Below are positions 17,224-26,979 of a stretch of DNA of 64,000 nt, in pieces (within the stretch, counting starts at the first letter, position 1; each line of letters begins with the position of its first letter). The notes beneath the pieces were generated by a model, which searched no databases, was not told the DNA's origin, and saw only the letters and a list, made by a program, of their open reading frames with translations. The DNA comes from Mycolicibacterium wolinskyi (lineage in GTDB: Bacteria; Actinomycetota; Actinomycetes; Mycobacteriales; Mycobacteriaceae): NCBI RefSeq assembly GCF_002101965.1, contig NZ_LQQA01000012.1, forward strand, positions 62,001 to 126,000, in the 5' to 3' direction. The position numbers and the translations under genes were made by a program.

Positions 17224-18423
17224 ATGACTATGCATTCCGTGTTTCAGGTTGGCGGCAGCCGCATCGACGATGTGCACACACCGGTGGCCCAGGAGGCTCT
17301 TAGTCGAGCGAAAGCTGCGCGGTTGCGACCGCTGTGCTTGTGCCAGTCACCGGGGGTGGAGATGTACATCGCCGCCGCCGGACCCGACCTCATCGTCAAG
17401 CGGATGCCCGGAACGGCAGTCGCACATGACCACCGGTGTCGATCCTGGCTGCCCCCGGGCGAGCTTTCGGGCTACGGAGCGGTCGCCGAGCAGTCAATCA
17501 TCGACAACCCTGCCGATGGCACAACGGCTTTGCGGTTGGGTTTCTCACTGTCGAAGTCCGGAAATCGCGCTGCGCCTGAACCTTCTGGTTCCCCGTCAGA
17601 CACGGTGCAGACCCACGGGAACAAGCTGTCGCTGCGTGCTGTGCTGCACTACTTGTGGGACGAGGCTGAGCTGACGAGTTGGCATCCTCGTTTCGCCGGG
17701 CACCGCTCCTGGGCGGTCGTCTACCGTCGTCTGCGGGCCGCCGTGGACGGCAAGGTGGTCCGTAAGGATCCACTGGCCGCGTCTTTGTTTGTGCCCGAAC
17801 CGTTCTCGGCCGACCACAAGACCGACATCGAGCAGCGCCGTATCAAGGCATGGGCTCCAGCCCGCCGTCAGCCTGGAAAGCCCACGAAACTGCTGATCGG
17901 GGTGGGCGAGATCAAGGCAATCGAGCCGGCCGGCCATGGGTTCAAGCTGCAAGTGCGGCACCAGCCCGGACACCCCTGGTTTCTCAATGAAGACCTGTAT
18001 CGCAAGCTCGCGAAACGGTTCGCCACCGAACTGGAGCTTTGGCAGATGGCCGAGGCAGGCGAGGTTCGGCTGCTGGCCATCTGCACCTTCTCGGTTTCTC
18101 GGGCGGGATATGCGAACGTCGACCAACTGTCGCTGATGACAACCGATCGCAATTGGCTACCGTTCACAGGCGACGCGGATCGCACTCTGCTCAACACGGC
18201 TCTCAACGAGGAGCGCTCGTTCCGCAGAATGTTGTCGTATAACGGCAGCACGGCCCCGATGGCGTCCCTGATTTTCACTGACACTGCTCCGGCGATCGCC
18301 GCGTTCATCGACCGCCCTGCTGGTGATGTGGACGGGGACGATACTTCGCTGATCGCCGGACTGCCCGTATGGAACTGGCGTACGGACGAGGATATGCCGG
18401 ATCTGCCGTCGCCAATGTCCTGA
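17224..18423 (+). CDS. DUF1173-type protein
   Basis: 399 residues from ATG 17224 with AGGAG upstream. The motif series LCLCQSPGVEMYIA, VKRMPGTAVAHDHRC, LPPGELSGYGAV and LRLGFSLSK is that of the DUF1173 family found on conjugative elements of actinomycetes and proteobacteria. The two early cysteines and the His/Cys of AHDHRC could bind zinc. Biochemical role unknown. It ends the rightward conjugation operon. Confidence 0.7.
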   Translation: MTMHSVFQVGGSRIDDVHTPVAQEALSRAKAARLRPLCLCQSPGVEMYIAAAGPDLIVKRMPGTAVAHDHRCRSWLPPGELSGYGAVAEQSIIDNPADGTTALRLGFSLSKSGNRAAPEPSGSPSDTVQTHGNKLSLRAVLHYLWDEAELTSWHPRFAGHRSWAVVYRRLRAAVDGKVVRKDPLAASLFVPEPFSADHKTDIEQRRIKAWAPARRQPGKPTKLLIGVGEIKAIEPAGHGFKLQVRHQPGHPWFLNEDLYRKLAKRFATELELWQMAEAGEVRLLAICTFSVSRAGYANVDQLSLMTTDRNWLPFTGDADRTLLNTALNEERSFRRMLSYNGSTAPMASLIFTDTAPAIAAFIDRPAGDVDGDDTSLIAGLPVWNWRTDEDMPDLPSPMS

Positions 18424-18505
18424 GAAAACGGCGGCCCCCGCGACGGCAGGTGTCCGGTTGTCCGGGTGACGATCAACGGCGGTCCGACCGCTACGGTGGG
18501 CCACC

Positions 18506-19064
18506 GTGACCGGTGCGCCAGCTCTCAGCCCTGACTGCCTGGGGTGGGCACGGACGGCCGGCTTCGTTCATCGCACGGATGACCAGGCCAGGCATTGTCG
18601 AGCTCAGGTCGGAGGTCGGCGCGCCGATTCGATACGTGATCGGGCGGCCGGCGGTGGGTCGTGTGGAGCTCGTCGAAGTCGATGAACTGGGTGATGAGCG
18701 GTTGGTGCTGTTCGTGGCCGAGATGCAGGTTCTCGAGCGCTACTTGTTCGGAGTGTTTGGTGACGATATCCGCGCTGAGGTCGACCTGCCGTTTGTCGAA
18801 CTCCCTTGGGACAGAGAATCACTAGCCACTGGGTATGAGATCGACGATTCGAACCCGGGCTACCAGATCCTCACAGCTATCGGTCGTGGTCCGGTTGCGG
18901 CGGTTCCCCGTTCGGAGGTCGGCCTGCTGGCGTTGGTGCCGCTGTCTCATTTCCTCGGCTGGAGTTTGGCAGCATTGAAGCGGTCGTTCCTTGATGAGTC
19001 GTTCAGGCCGCTGTTGTCGCCGGACGGTAGCTATGCCCAACCGAATCTGCGCAAATCCACATAG
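18506..19064 (+). pseudogene. Imm61-like immunity protein gene, frameshifted
   Basis: The frame from GTG 18506 gives LSPDCLGWARTAGFVHRTDD and then fails; from about 18590 another frame gives VELRSEVGAPIRYVIGRP, and later VLERYLFGVFGDDIRAEVDL. Joined, these follow the order I associate with Imm61-type immunity proteins of mycobacteria (WARTAGF, IRY-IGR, ERYLFG-FGD). The 559-nt span is one base over a codon multiple. A shorter intact frame from GTG 18513 or ATG 18579 also exists. No cognate toxin is visible nearby. Confidence 0.55.
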
Positions 19065-19107
19065 TTCGAGGGCCAGATACCGCACCGCGAGCTGCTAGGC
19101 ATTAGTT

Positions 19108-19617
19108 ATGCGGAAGTGCACAGCACCGGTCAAGGGTCACAAGAGTGCCGCCGCCAGAGCAGCTTGCCCTGTGCACGGCACACATGCGTGGCGGGTGAAC
19201 CCGCCGACACCGCCAGCAGTCACTGATCGCGCACGCGGCACGGGTCGATCGAGGGGCAGTGCCAACGGCCTCGTGACGGCGGCCGAGCGAAGCGCCCGCC
19301 AGACAGGATCGGTGACCGGCGCGGACTTCATTGCCTGGATCGTCTTGGCCGAGATGGTCCGAGACCACCTCTGGCTTCTGATCCTCGGAGTGATCGCCAT
19401 CGGTGTGCCGGTGGCACTGGCGGCGCGGTGGACCTATCAATGTTCGGCGTGGATCAACGACGGCACTGCCCGCTGCCGACGGCCGCGCGCCGGTTTCTTG
19501 GAGCGCTGCCACAGTCACAGCCAGGTCGTGATGACGCAATACGATGCCGCCGCGGCGGCCGCAATCGTTATCGCGGTGATCAACGCTGTCATCCTCATCG
19601 CCGCTCTGCAGCACTAA
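19108..19617 (+). CDS. Membrane protein with Cys-rich loop
   Basis: 169 residues. The N-terminal ~60 residues are basic with two cysteines (MRKCTAPVKGHKSAAARAAC). A helix (HLWLLILGVIAIGVPVALAA), a loop with several Cys and His, and a second helix (AAAAIVIAVINAVILIAAL) follow. No family recognised. A strong terminator follows 13 bp after the stop. Confidence 0.5.
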   Translation: MRKCTAPVKGHKSAAARAACPVHGTHAWRVNPPTPPAVTDRARGTGRSRGSANGLVTAAERSARQTGSVTGADFIAWIVLAEMVRDHLWLLILGVIAIGVPVALAARWTYQCSAWINDGTARCRRPRAGFLERCHSHSQVVMTQYDAAAAAAIVIAVINAVILIAALQH

Positions 19618-19629
19618 AGGCATAGATAC

Positions 19630-19660
19630 GACAACCCCCGGGGGGAGCCCGGGGGTTGTC
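19630..19660 (+). terminator. Intrinsic terminator closing the rightward conjugation operon
   Basis: A 13-bp perfect stem (GACAACCCCCGGG with its complement) around a 5-nt loop, 13 bp after a stop codon. No T-tract follows, as is common in mycobacteria. It would also act on leftward transcription. Confidence 0.75.
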
Positions 19661-19945
19661 GCCACCTCTTGTCGCATGGCCGACTGTCGTCCCTATCCCG
19701 ACGCCCAAACCTGGGGCGGCGGCGACTGCCGGCGAGCGTGCCCGCCTCGCGGAAGCTAGTGATCAGCAAATCCATTTGGCGAACCAGCGTGTCTTGGACA
19801 CTACCTCACAATGAGCGTCATAACCTACGACACTCTGCCATTGATGTCGTCTGCGCCCGGTATACCCCTACGGTTGCGCCCGGTACTATGTAATTACCTC
19901 ATTAGTGATGCGAACGCGCATCTCGAAAAATCGCAGGTGAGAGCA

Positions 19946-20797
19946 ATGACTGGACAGGTCAGCCAACCACGGGCCAACCTGCGGGTGGCGCAAACATTCG
20001 CAGGCAATACAGCGCACCACGGCGCTCCCGTGCGCCGGGCGTTTGTCAGGCGGTCGGGCGTCAACCCGAGTCCGCTCGAAGGCCTCATGCGGGCTGCCCG
20101 CGGCGGTGCCGGCGGTGGACGCGGCGGCCGCACGCGACTGGCACTGCTACTGAGCCTGTGGTGGGTCAACTCCGCACCGCCCTACTCGTCGCAGCGGCCG
20201 GCGAGCTGGTGGGCCGAGCTGATTGGCCTGGACGATCCAGTGAAGGGCCCCCGCGCCGTCGCGGCCAATCTCCAGGAGTTGGCTCGGCGCGGTTTCATCG
20301 ACATCACAGCGGGCGAACCGGGGATGGCCAATATCGTGACCCTGCTCGATGAGCTCGACGAGTTTGGCCCCGCCTATGTGCGGCCCGACGGCCATAGCGG
20401 CGGATCGTTCTTCCGTGTGCCAGAACAACTCTGGACTACTGGCGCGATCGGACGATTGAGCGGTCCAGGCCTAGTCATGTATTTGATGGTGCTCTATTAC
20501 CACCACCGCCCGGACGGCGTTGAGTTCGTCCCAGGCGTGGGTCTACGTCTGCCGGCCGCACCGCCAGTGTGGTTCTCGCCCAAAGCGTTCAGTGAGCGGC
20601 ATGGCTTCTCTGAGGACACCCGGTTGGCGGGAATACAGAATCTCCGCGACGCGGGCATGGTTCAGGTCGAAACCGAACTCGTCGATATCCAGAATCCGTC
20701 GGGCTCCGGTCATCGCCGATTCCGTCGACAGCTGTTGACCCTGGACGCTCCGTATGTGCCACCGCCTCCGGGCAGTCCTCCCACCAACGACGCCTAA
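19946..20797 (+). CDS. Protein with two winged-helix-like domains
   Basis: 283 residues from ATG 19946. The first domain (~55-145) contains LALLLSLWWVNSAPPYSSQR and LQELARRGFIDITAGEPG; the second (~160-260) contains GPGLVMYLMVLYYHH, VWFSPKAFSERHGFSEDTRL and NLRDAGMVQVETELV. Tandem winged helices of this type occur in plasmid replication initiators and in transfer regulators. It stands alone between a terminator and the relaxase end. The ~285 bp before it hold an AT-rich stretch (TACTATGTAATTACCTC) that could be its promoter. Confidence 0.5.
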   Translation: MTGQVSQPRANLRVAQTFAGNTAHHGAPVRRAFVRRSGVNPSPLEGLMRAARGGAGGGRGGRTRLALLLSLWWVNSAPPYSSQRPASWWAELIGLDDPVKGPRAVAANLQELARRGFIDITAGEPGMANIVTLLDELDEFGPAYVRPDGHSGGSFFRVPEQLWTTGAIGRLSGPGLVMYLMVLYYHHRPDGVEFVPGVGLRLPAAPPVWFSPKAFSERHGFSEDTRLAGIQNLRDAGMVQVETELVDIQNPSGSGHRRFRRQLLTLDAPYVPPPPGSPPTNDA

Positions 20798-20852
20798 GCC
20801 GGGCCGCGTTTGTAAGGGGAACCGAGCCGCGCCCGACGACGTCTAAACGGGC

Positions 20853-20969
20853 ATGGACTTTGAGGACCGGCTGGCGTTGATCGGTGAGGGTTTGGATCCC
20901 GATGACCCGGCGGTGACGACGGCGCTCGACATGGTTCGTTGGGAGTTGCAGCTGCTGGGCACCGATTAG
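20853..20969 (+). CDS. 38-residue protein opposite the relaxase end
   Basis: ATG 20853 to TAG 20969, reading MDFEDRLALIGEGLDPDDPA and then a helix ALDMVRWELQLLGTD. It is acidic and probably two-helical, and overlaps the relaxase stop by 4 bp on the other strand. The even codon use suggests coding, but no clear ribosome site is seen. Confidence 0.4.
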   Translation: MDFEDRLALIGEGLDPDDPAVTTALDMVRWELQLLGTD

Positions 20970-23900
20970 AGGTCGATACCCACGTCGGTGCCGCGGCTGC
21001 GATCGCGGGCGGTGTCGATGGCGCGGGCCCGGTAGTGGGTGATGTCGTGGTAGGTGCGGCCCAGTTCGTCGCGGCGAGTCAGTAGGTCGTTGGCCTCTTG
21101 CGCCGCCTCGCCGGCAGCGGTGGTGCTGGCGAGGTGGTGTTCGACACGGTCGAGCGCGGTACGCGGGGGAAGCTCGGCCGGGTCTGCGATCCGGTGTGAC
21201 CACGGCAGTTGGTTGTTGAGCATGTCGGTGAGGCTGGCTTGGCGCTGGTTGTCTGTGCTGTTGGTGACCAGGAGCAGTTTGGCGTTGGCGTCGCCGGCAG
21301 CCTTGGTGAGGGCGCGCAGCTGGCGGGGGTCGAGTTGGTTGGCGTCGTCGACGACGAGCAGGGTGCCGGTGGGCAGTTTCCATTGTCCGTTGTCGAGACG
21401 CTCGATCGCTTGTTCGGGGTTGGCGGTGGTGTCGGCGTAGCGATGTTGTGCCGCATAGGTTTCGGCATTCCCGCTGGCGGGGATGGCCAGGATGCGGTGT
21501 TCATTGCGTAGTGCGGTCGTGGAGAGGGCACCGAGGACCGCGGACTTGTCGGCGTTGGCGCCCAGGTGGAGAGGTTGGACGGTTTGTGCGCTGCCGGCGA
21601 TCTCGGTGACCGCCGCGGCCGCGGGCTTGTCGAGCAGTTCGAGGTCGGCGTCGCGGGTTGCGTACATGGCGGCGGGGCTGCGGACGCCGGCCTCGTCGAG
21701 CATGTCGACTTCGCGGCGCAGTGCAGGAAGATCGGCGCCGAGGTCGTAGTCCACGCCGGGCCGGGTGCCGAACACGCGGGCGGCGGCGAGCTCGGCGCGC
21801 ATGAGTTGGTTGTCGAGGTCGGTGGCCTCGATGCGAGCTTGGCGCAGCTGTTCGGCGTCAGCGCTCATGGCAGCAGTGCGGCGCTGTTGAATGTCGTGCT
21901 CGGTGACCAGGCCTGAGGGTCCGCCGGCGATGTTCATCAAGGCCTCCTGAGTGGTGTCGCGCTGGTGGGCGGCATCGGCGACTGCGGCTGCGACCGCCGG
22001 TGTGTGCCGGTCGAGTTCGGCGCGGTGTTCGGTGAGGACCGCGGCGAGATCGGCCTTGCCTCCGCGTTGGGCGGCGGTGATCTGCTCGTCGATGGTGGCG
22101 AGCAGGCGGTGGTGAGTTTCGCTGGTGTGCTCGGCGCGGACCCAGTCGGCGTGCGCGTGGGTGTAGGCGTGGGCATAGGGTCGCTGCTCGTCGCGGCGCC
22201 GGATCAGTTCGGCGAGCTCGACGGCGAGGGCTTGTTCGGCGGGCCCGCCACCGGGATGCAGGATGGCGTGTTGCAGCTCGCGGACCCGGTCGCGCGCGCG
22301 ATCGCGCGCGATGCGCAGCGCGAGGATGTCGGCCGGGCGGGTGGGGGCTGGCCGGTAGGGCAGCAGATCCTCGAACGCCCAGTCGCCAAGGTCGTCTTCG
22401 GCGTAGCCGTAGGCGTAGTCGGCGAGATCCGGGGGCGCGTCCTCGGCGTAGCCGGCCTCTTCGGGTGAAGGCTCGGCGAGCAGATCGAGTTGGCTACCGG
22501 CCGAGGCCGCCCATTCGGCGGGGTGCGGAATGTCGGCGTCGATCGTCGCGGCGTGCGTGAGCAGTTCGATGCGGGTGGTGAGCAGCCGGGCGTACTCATC
22601 GGGGCGAAGGCCGCCTTCGGTTTCGGCGATCTCGCGCAGGTGTTCACTGGCCGCCGCCAGCAGGTCGGCCGGTGGCCAGTCGGATGCGGTGACGGCGGCG
22701 ATGAGCCCGGGCCATGCCGGGTCTGCGATGACGGTTTCGGCGAGCTCGGAGCCGAACAGATGGTGCAGTACAGGGGTCCAGTCCGGACGCAGACGAGGGT
22801 TGGAGCGTTCCAGCGTCGGCGGGGCCAGAGTGCCCGACAGCCGCCACCACAGGGCAGCTGCGGGCAGCTCGTCGGGCAGCGGACCCTGAGCGGCCGCGGA
22901 GGCGAGCATTCCGGCGACATCGGCGCCGGCGCGGGCCGCGTCGTCGATGTGGGCGGCCAGCCGCGGCCAGTAGGGGTCGTTGGGAATGTGCGGGTTGACC
23001 ATCGCGGCCATGGTGCGCCAGCGCGAGACGCTGTCCTGGCTGTGCAGGACCGCGTCGTCGACGCGGCTGTGCAGAAGCTTCTGGAAGGCCGCGGAGCGGT
23101 TGGCGTGTTGCTCGCGGCCGGTGATCCGGGTGTCGGCGGCATCGACGTCGTGCGCGGCGCGGAACACCGCGATTTCGGCCATCAACTGGGGTTGGCCGTT
23201 GAGCAGTGGCCGCGCCCAGGCCGGCGCGGTGGCCGCAGTCCACTCGCGTGCAGTGTCTCGGATCTGATCGGCCAGTTCGGTCACGAGTCGCGCTCGGCCC
23301 GCGAGGTATTCGGCCCATTGCGGGTTGTGTTGGACGGCGGTCGGGATGGCCGGAAGCCATCGCAGCGGTCCGACGTTGGCGGCCGCGGAGCCTTCGGGTG
23401 TAGGCAGGCGCCAGTCGAGCACCGCGGCGACGTCGACGGTGTCGCCCAGCGGCTTGGCGGCGGCGTGTTGCAGGGCGGCGACGGGGTCGTGTCCGTCGAG
23501 GGCGAGCAGGGCCAGGTTGCGCCGCAGGACGGGCCAGGCTTCGGCGTCGGTGATGTCCCCGACGATGGCGGTGGCGGCCTGGTCGATGCGGGCCATGGTT
23601 GCGGGTCCGGCGAGCACTTCGGCGGCCGCGGTGAGGGCGTCGGCGTACATGCTTGCCGCGCCGTGCAGTCGGGTGAACGGGTCGTGTTCGGCTTGCGCGG
23701 CGGTGGTAGCCGAGACTTGCCGGCCGTCGCGGCGAAGGATCGTCGAGAGGATGTCGACGGCGGTCGGTGGGTGGGTGGCTTTGGGCGCGAGGATGCGGTG
23801 TGGGTCGGCTTCGGATGTCGAGAAGTAGAAGTGGTTTTCGTCGCGGGCTCGGGTACCGGCGACGTAGAGCTGTTGGCGGGTGAGGTGATCGGTGGCGACG

Positions 23901-26749
23901 ATATGGCAGGTGCCTTTGATCTTCTGGGTGCCTGCGGTGAGGCCCTGGGCGGCGTTGATCGTGGACGCGTAGCTGAGGGTGGTGTTGGCCGTGACGTAGT
24001 CGGCGGGCAGCCGGATTGTCTTGGCCCGCCGGTCGGCGCCCAAACGCGCGACGGTGATCGATCCGTCGCGGTGCACGGAGCGGATTTCGTAGCGGTGGCC
24101 GTTCTTGATCCAGGCACCGTTGGGCAGTCGCAACCAGCGGGCATTCTTGCGGGTGATGATCCAGTCGCCGGCCGATGCGGTCAGTCCGTCGGCGAGGGTG
24201 ACGGTCCGTGAGGGCTTGGCGTTGGCAGTGCGCAACCGGTCGAGTCGGGCGCGTTCGTTGAGTTCGGCGACCAGATCGTTGGTGGGCGCCAACAGGACAC
24301 TGCGGTGGCCTGCTTTTATGTCGTCAGCCCAGGCTTGGTAGGCCATGTCGGCGGCGGTTTGGTCGGCTCCGACATGCACGCGGCCGTGGTCGATGTAGTA
24401 GGCGATGCCGGCGGGATCGCCGTCGCGGATGGCCAAGCTCGCTGCGCTTTGGGCGGGGTCGCGGAAGCGCACCACCGTAGACAGAGTGAGTGTTTCCGGC
24501 CGCGACGCGAGGTCGGTGATGACGCCGCCGGCCGAGATTGACGCCAGCTGTTGATCGTCGCCGACGAGGCGCACGCTGGCTCCGCGGGCGAGGGCGTGGG
24601 TGATCATTTCGTCGAGGTCGAAGGTGGAGGCCATGCCCGCTTCGTCGACGATCAACAGGGTGTCGGGACCGATGGTGTTGAACCACTTGAGTGCTGGGTC
24701 GTTGGCCGCCACGGGGTGATCAGTGGGGGCGGCGAGCTGAACGAATTTGGCCATGGTGTCGGTGGTGATGTGGGCGTCTTCGGCCAGGACTTCGGCGGCC
24801 GCCGCGGTTGGCGCCAGGCCGATGACGTTGCCGCCGCTGTTGGTCCACGCGGCCGCGAGAACGGACATGGCGGTGGTCTTTCCGGTGCCCGCGGGGGCAA
24901 GCGCCAGTTGAAGCCGGGCGCCGGAGGTGGCCATGCCGCGCACCAGTTCCTGCTGGGCTTCGTTGAGTTGCAAGCCGCTTTGGGCGTGCTGTTCGAGCAT
25001 CGCCAAACCGATGCTGTTGTCGTCTGCGACACGGCCGCCACGTTGTTCGGCGGCGGCGAGGATGCGGCGTTCGGCGGCCCGGATGGCTTCGCTGGTGTAG
25101 CGGGTCGAATCGTGTCGGGTATAGACCGAGACGCCATCGCGGCGGCGCAGGACGGCGGGTTCGTTCATCTCGGTGTCGGCGTGGCTGGTGATGGTGATGC
25201 TGCAGGCGTCGAGAGCGTGTTTGACGATCCGGTTGAGGATCTCGGGATCGCCGTGGCGGTCGGTGCCCCGCAGTACCCGTTGAGCCTCGGCCCGGACGTG
25301 GTTGATGCCCCATTCGGCCCGGTCGTGCGAGACCCGGTTGATGACGGCTTCGGCTTGATCGGCAACCCATTCCGTAGTGATGGCGGGCTGGCGGCGGGGC
25401 CGCGCACGGTGGGTGACGTCGGTGATCAGGCGGGCCAGTTTGCGGTGGCTGCCGATGACTTCGATGGCCTCGGTTCGCCACGACTGCCGCTGCTCGCCAA
25501 GGCTGCGCGGCTCGTGTTTGGCCTGCCGGGTGTCGAGGGTGGCCTGCTGCGACAGCGCGAGCATTTCGACGACGCTGGGTTCACGGCCATGCTCGGCCTG
25601 GAAGGCCTTCGCCAGGTCCGCGACACGGTTCTCGATCGCGGCCCGGCGGGCCGACCAGCGTTCGATGAGTTCGACCGGGATTCCGTCGATTTCACGCGCC
25701 GGCCGCTTGTCGTTCTTGGCGCGGGTTTCGGCGAACTGCACACCGAGTGCGGCCATGAGATGAGCCTCGAGTCGGGTGTTGTAGAGCTCGGAGGCGGCGA
25801 CGGCGGCCTTGTGCAGAGGGTCACCGTCCAGTGCCAGCCAGCGCGGGATTCCGTCGGGCCCGATGACCCGCACCTTGTTGCTGATCGCGACGTGGGTGTG
25901 CAGGTTGGGATCTCCGGCGCGGGAGTCTCGGTGATCGAACGCGGCGGCGATGAATCCGGTGGTGTCGACCTGGGCGATTCCGTTGGCTCCCATACGGGAA
26001 AACGCTGCGTTTTCCTCCAGGAATGCGAGGGCGTCGGCGACGGCTTGGTGGTGGGCGGCGACGATGGTTTCCGAGATTTCCCGGGGCGCAACGGCCCACA
26101 GCACCGACACCGATTTGACCGGGGTGAATGTCAGGTCGTAGCCGGCGACGGCTTGGGTTTGGGCGCGGGATTTGCGGGCGATGAAGCCGGTCAGTTCTCG
26201 CTCGTCGGCCGGTGGGCGACCGTACTGCTCGGCGAACATTTCACGGGCGACCGCTGTTTTGATGCGGGCGCGTTCCTCGGGTTCGAGCGAGGCTTGACGG
26301 TCGCGGCCGAGGGTGGTGTTGAAGTCGGCGTAGCCCTCGCGCAGGCGGCGCATCCATTCGTTGTCGGTCTTGTTGACGCGGAACGGCCGACCCAAACGCG
26401 CCGCGGCGATGGCGCCGTTGTGGCCGAGTCCGAATCCGGTGAGCCGCTCGGTAATTCGGTCGGCGTTGGGGTGCAGTCCTTCCCCGAAGAGGGCCTTCAT
26501 CTGGTCTTCGGTGACCTCGGATCCTTCGGGCACTGACCACAGCTCGGCGACCATCGGATCGGTGGCGTCTCGGCCTGCGGGCTCACCGAGGCCGGGCAGG
26601 CCGCTGCCCATCCAGCGACCGGGGGTTTCGCCCTTCTCGCTGTAGTAGTCGGCCAGGCTCGATGTGCCGCGGTGGGTGTCGTCGGACGCCGCGACCTGGC
26701 GAATCAGGTACAGATACCCGTCGCCCGCGCTCAGTTTGTGCAAGCCCAT
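20966..26749 (-). CDS. traA: MobF relaxase-helicase (TraA/TrwC family)
   Basis: 1927 residues from ATG 26749. The N-terminal part has the MobF opening MGLHKLSAGDGYLYLIRQVA with candidate catalytic tyrosines at 12 and 14, and the HUH motif DPNLHTHVAIS with metal His at 284 and 286. The helicase part has Walker A APAGTGKT at ~618-625 and Walker B LLIVDEAGM near 700. The last ~900 residues are helical with a second, degenerate NTPase-like stretch near 1750-1850 (GANADKSAV in place of Walker A, LLVVDDANQL as Walker B). It nicks oriT, stays covalently bound to the 5-prime end and unwinds the transferred strand. It is intact. Confidence 0.92.
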   Translation of the reverse strand: MGLHKLSAGDGYLYLIRQVAASDDTHRGTSSLADYYSEKGETPGRWMGSGLPGLGEPAGRDATDPMVAELWSVPEGSEVTEDQMKALFGEGLHPNADRITERLTGFGLGHNGAIAAARLGRPFRVNKTDNEWMRRLREGYADFNTTLGRDRQASLEPEERARIKTAVAREMFAEQYGRPPADERELTGFIARKSRAQTQAVAGYDLTFTPVKSVSVLWAVAPREISETIVAAHHQAVADALAFLEENAAFSRMGANGIAQVDTTGFIAAAFDHRDSRAGDPNLHTHVAISNKVRVIGPDGIPRWLALDGDPLHKAAVAASELYNTRLEAHLMAALGVQFAETRAKNDKRPAREIDGIPVELIERWSARRAAIENRVADLAKAFQAEHGREPSVVEMLALSQQATLDTRQAKHEPRSLGEQRQSWRTEAIEVIGSHRKLARLITDVTHRARPRRQPAITTEWVADQAEAVINRVSHDRAEWGINHVRAEAQRVLRGTDRHGDPEILNRIVKHALDACSITITSHADTEMNEPAVLRRRDGVSVYTRHDSTRYTSEAIRAAERRILAAAEQRGGRVADDNSIGLAMLEQHAQSGLQLNEAQQELVRGMATSGARLQLALAPAGTGKTTAMSVLAAAWTNSGGNVIGLAPTAAAAEVLAEDAHITTDTMAKFVQLAAPTDHPVAANDPALKWFNTIGPDTLLIVDEAGMASTFDLDEMITHALARGASVRLVGDDQQLASISAGGVITDLASRPETLTLSTVVRFRDPAQSAASLAIRDGDPAGIAYYIDHGRVHVGADQTAADMAYQAWADDIKAGHRSVLLAPTNDLVAELNERARLDRLRTANAKPSRTVTLADGLTASAGDWIITRKNARWLRLPNGAWIKNGHRYEIRSVHRDGSITVARLGADRRAKTIRLPADYVTANTTLSYASTINAAQGLTAGTQKIKGTCHIVATDHLTRQQLYVAGTRARDENHFYFSTSEADPHRILAPKATHPPTAVDILSTILRRDGRQVSATTAAQAEHDPFTRLHGAASMYADALTAAAEVLAGPATMARIDQAATAIVGDITDAEAWPVLRRNLALLALDGHDPVAALQHAAAKPLGDTVDVAAVLDWRLPTPEGSAAANVGPLRWLPAIPTAVQHNPQWAEYLAGRARLVTELADQIRDTAREWTAATAPAWARPLLNGQPQLMAEIAVFRAAHDVDAADTRITGREQHANRSAAFQKLLHSRVDDAVLHSQDSVSRWRTMAAMVNPHIPNDPYWPRLAAHIDDAARAGADVAGMLASAAAQGPLPDELPAAALWWRLSGTLAPPTLERSNPRLRPDWTPVLHHLFGSELAETVIADPAWPGLIAAVTASDWPPADLLAAASEHLREIAETEGGLRPDEYARLLTTRIELLTHAATIDADIPHPAEWAASAGSQLDLLAEPSPEEAGYAEDAPPDLADYAYGYAEDDLGDWAFEDLLPYRPAPTRPADILALRIARDRARDRVRELQHAILHPGGGPAEQALAVELAELIRRRDEQRPYAHAYTHAHADWVRAEHTSETHHRLLATIDEQITAAQRGGKADLAAVLTEHRAELDRHTPAVAAAVADAAHQRDTTQEALMNIAGGPSGLVTEHDIQQRRTAAMSADAEQLRQARIEATDLDNQLMRAELAAARVFGTRPGVDYDLGADLPALRREVDMLDEAGVRSPAAMYATRDADLELLDKPAAAAVTEIAGSAQTVQPLHLGANADKSAVLGALSTTALRNEHRILAIPASGNAETYAAQHRYADTTANPEQAIERLDNGQWKLPTGTLLVVDDANQLDPRQLRALTKAAGDANAKLLLVTNSTDNQRQASLTDMLNNQLPWSHRIADPAELPPRTALDRVEHHLASTTAAGEAAQEANDLLTRRDELGRTYHDITHYRARAIDTARDRSRGTDVGIDL

Positions 26750-26979
26750 CACCGCGTCATCACCCGGGTCCGAGCCAAAGGCCGGCCGGGGAGTTATACG
26801 ACAGCCGTTACCAATTTGTGACCTGAATGCAAGAGGTGTGATGTGCGGTAGTGGGGTGGAGGTTGTTGGGAAGGGCGGCAGGGCCGGTGTGGCCAGGGGC
26901 GGGACGGAGGGGATGGAAGCGATGGGTGGCGAGGGAAGGAAGTTCAGTTTGGGTGCGGCATAAGGGGTAAGCGGGGGGC
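26750..26979. other. Candidate origin of transfer region
   Basis: 230-bp gap between the relaxase (leftward) and a rightward small gene. It contains an AT-richer stretch around 26795-26835 (AGTTATACGACAGCCGTTAC, then CAATTTGTGACC) and a strongly purine-rich plus strand from 26840 on. MobF oriT sites often lie beside the relaxase or its accessory gene, and the direction of the neighbouring single-strand promoter array also asks for nic left of ~28.3 kb. No nic consensus could be identified by eye. Confidence 0.4.
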
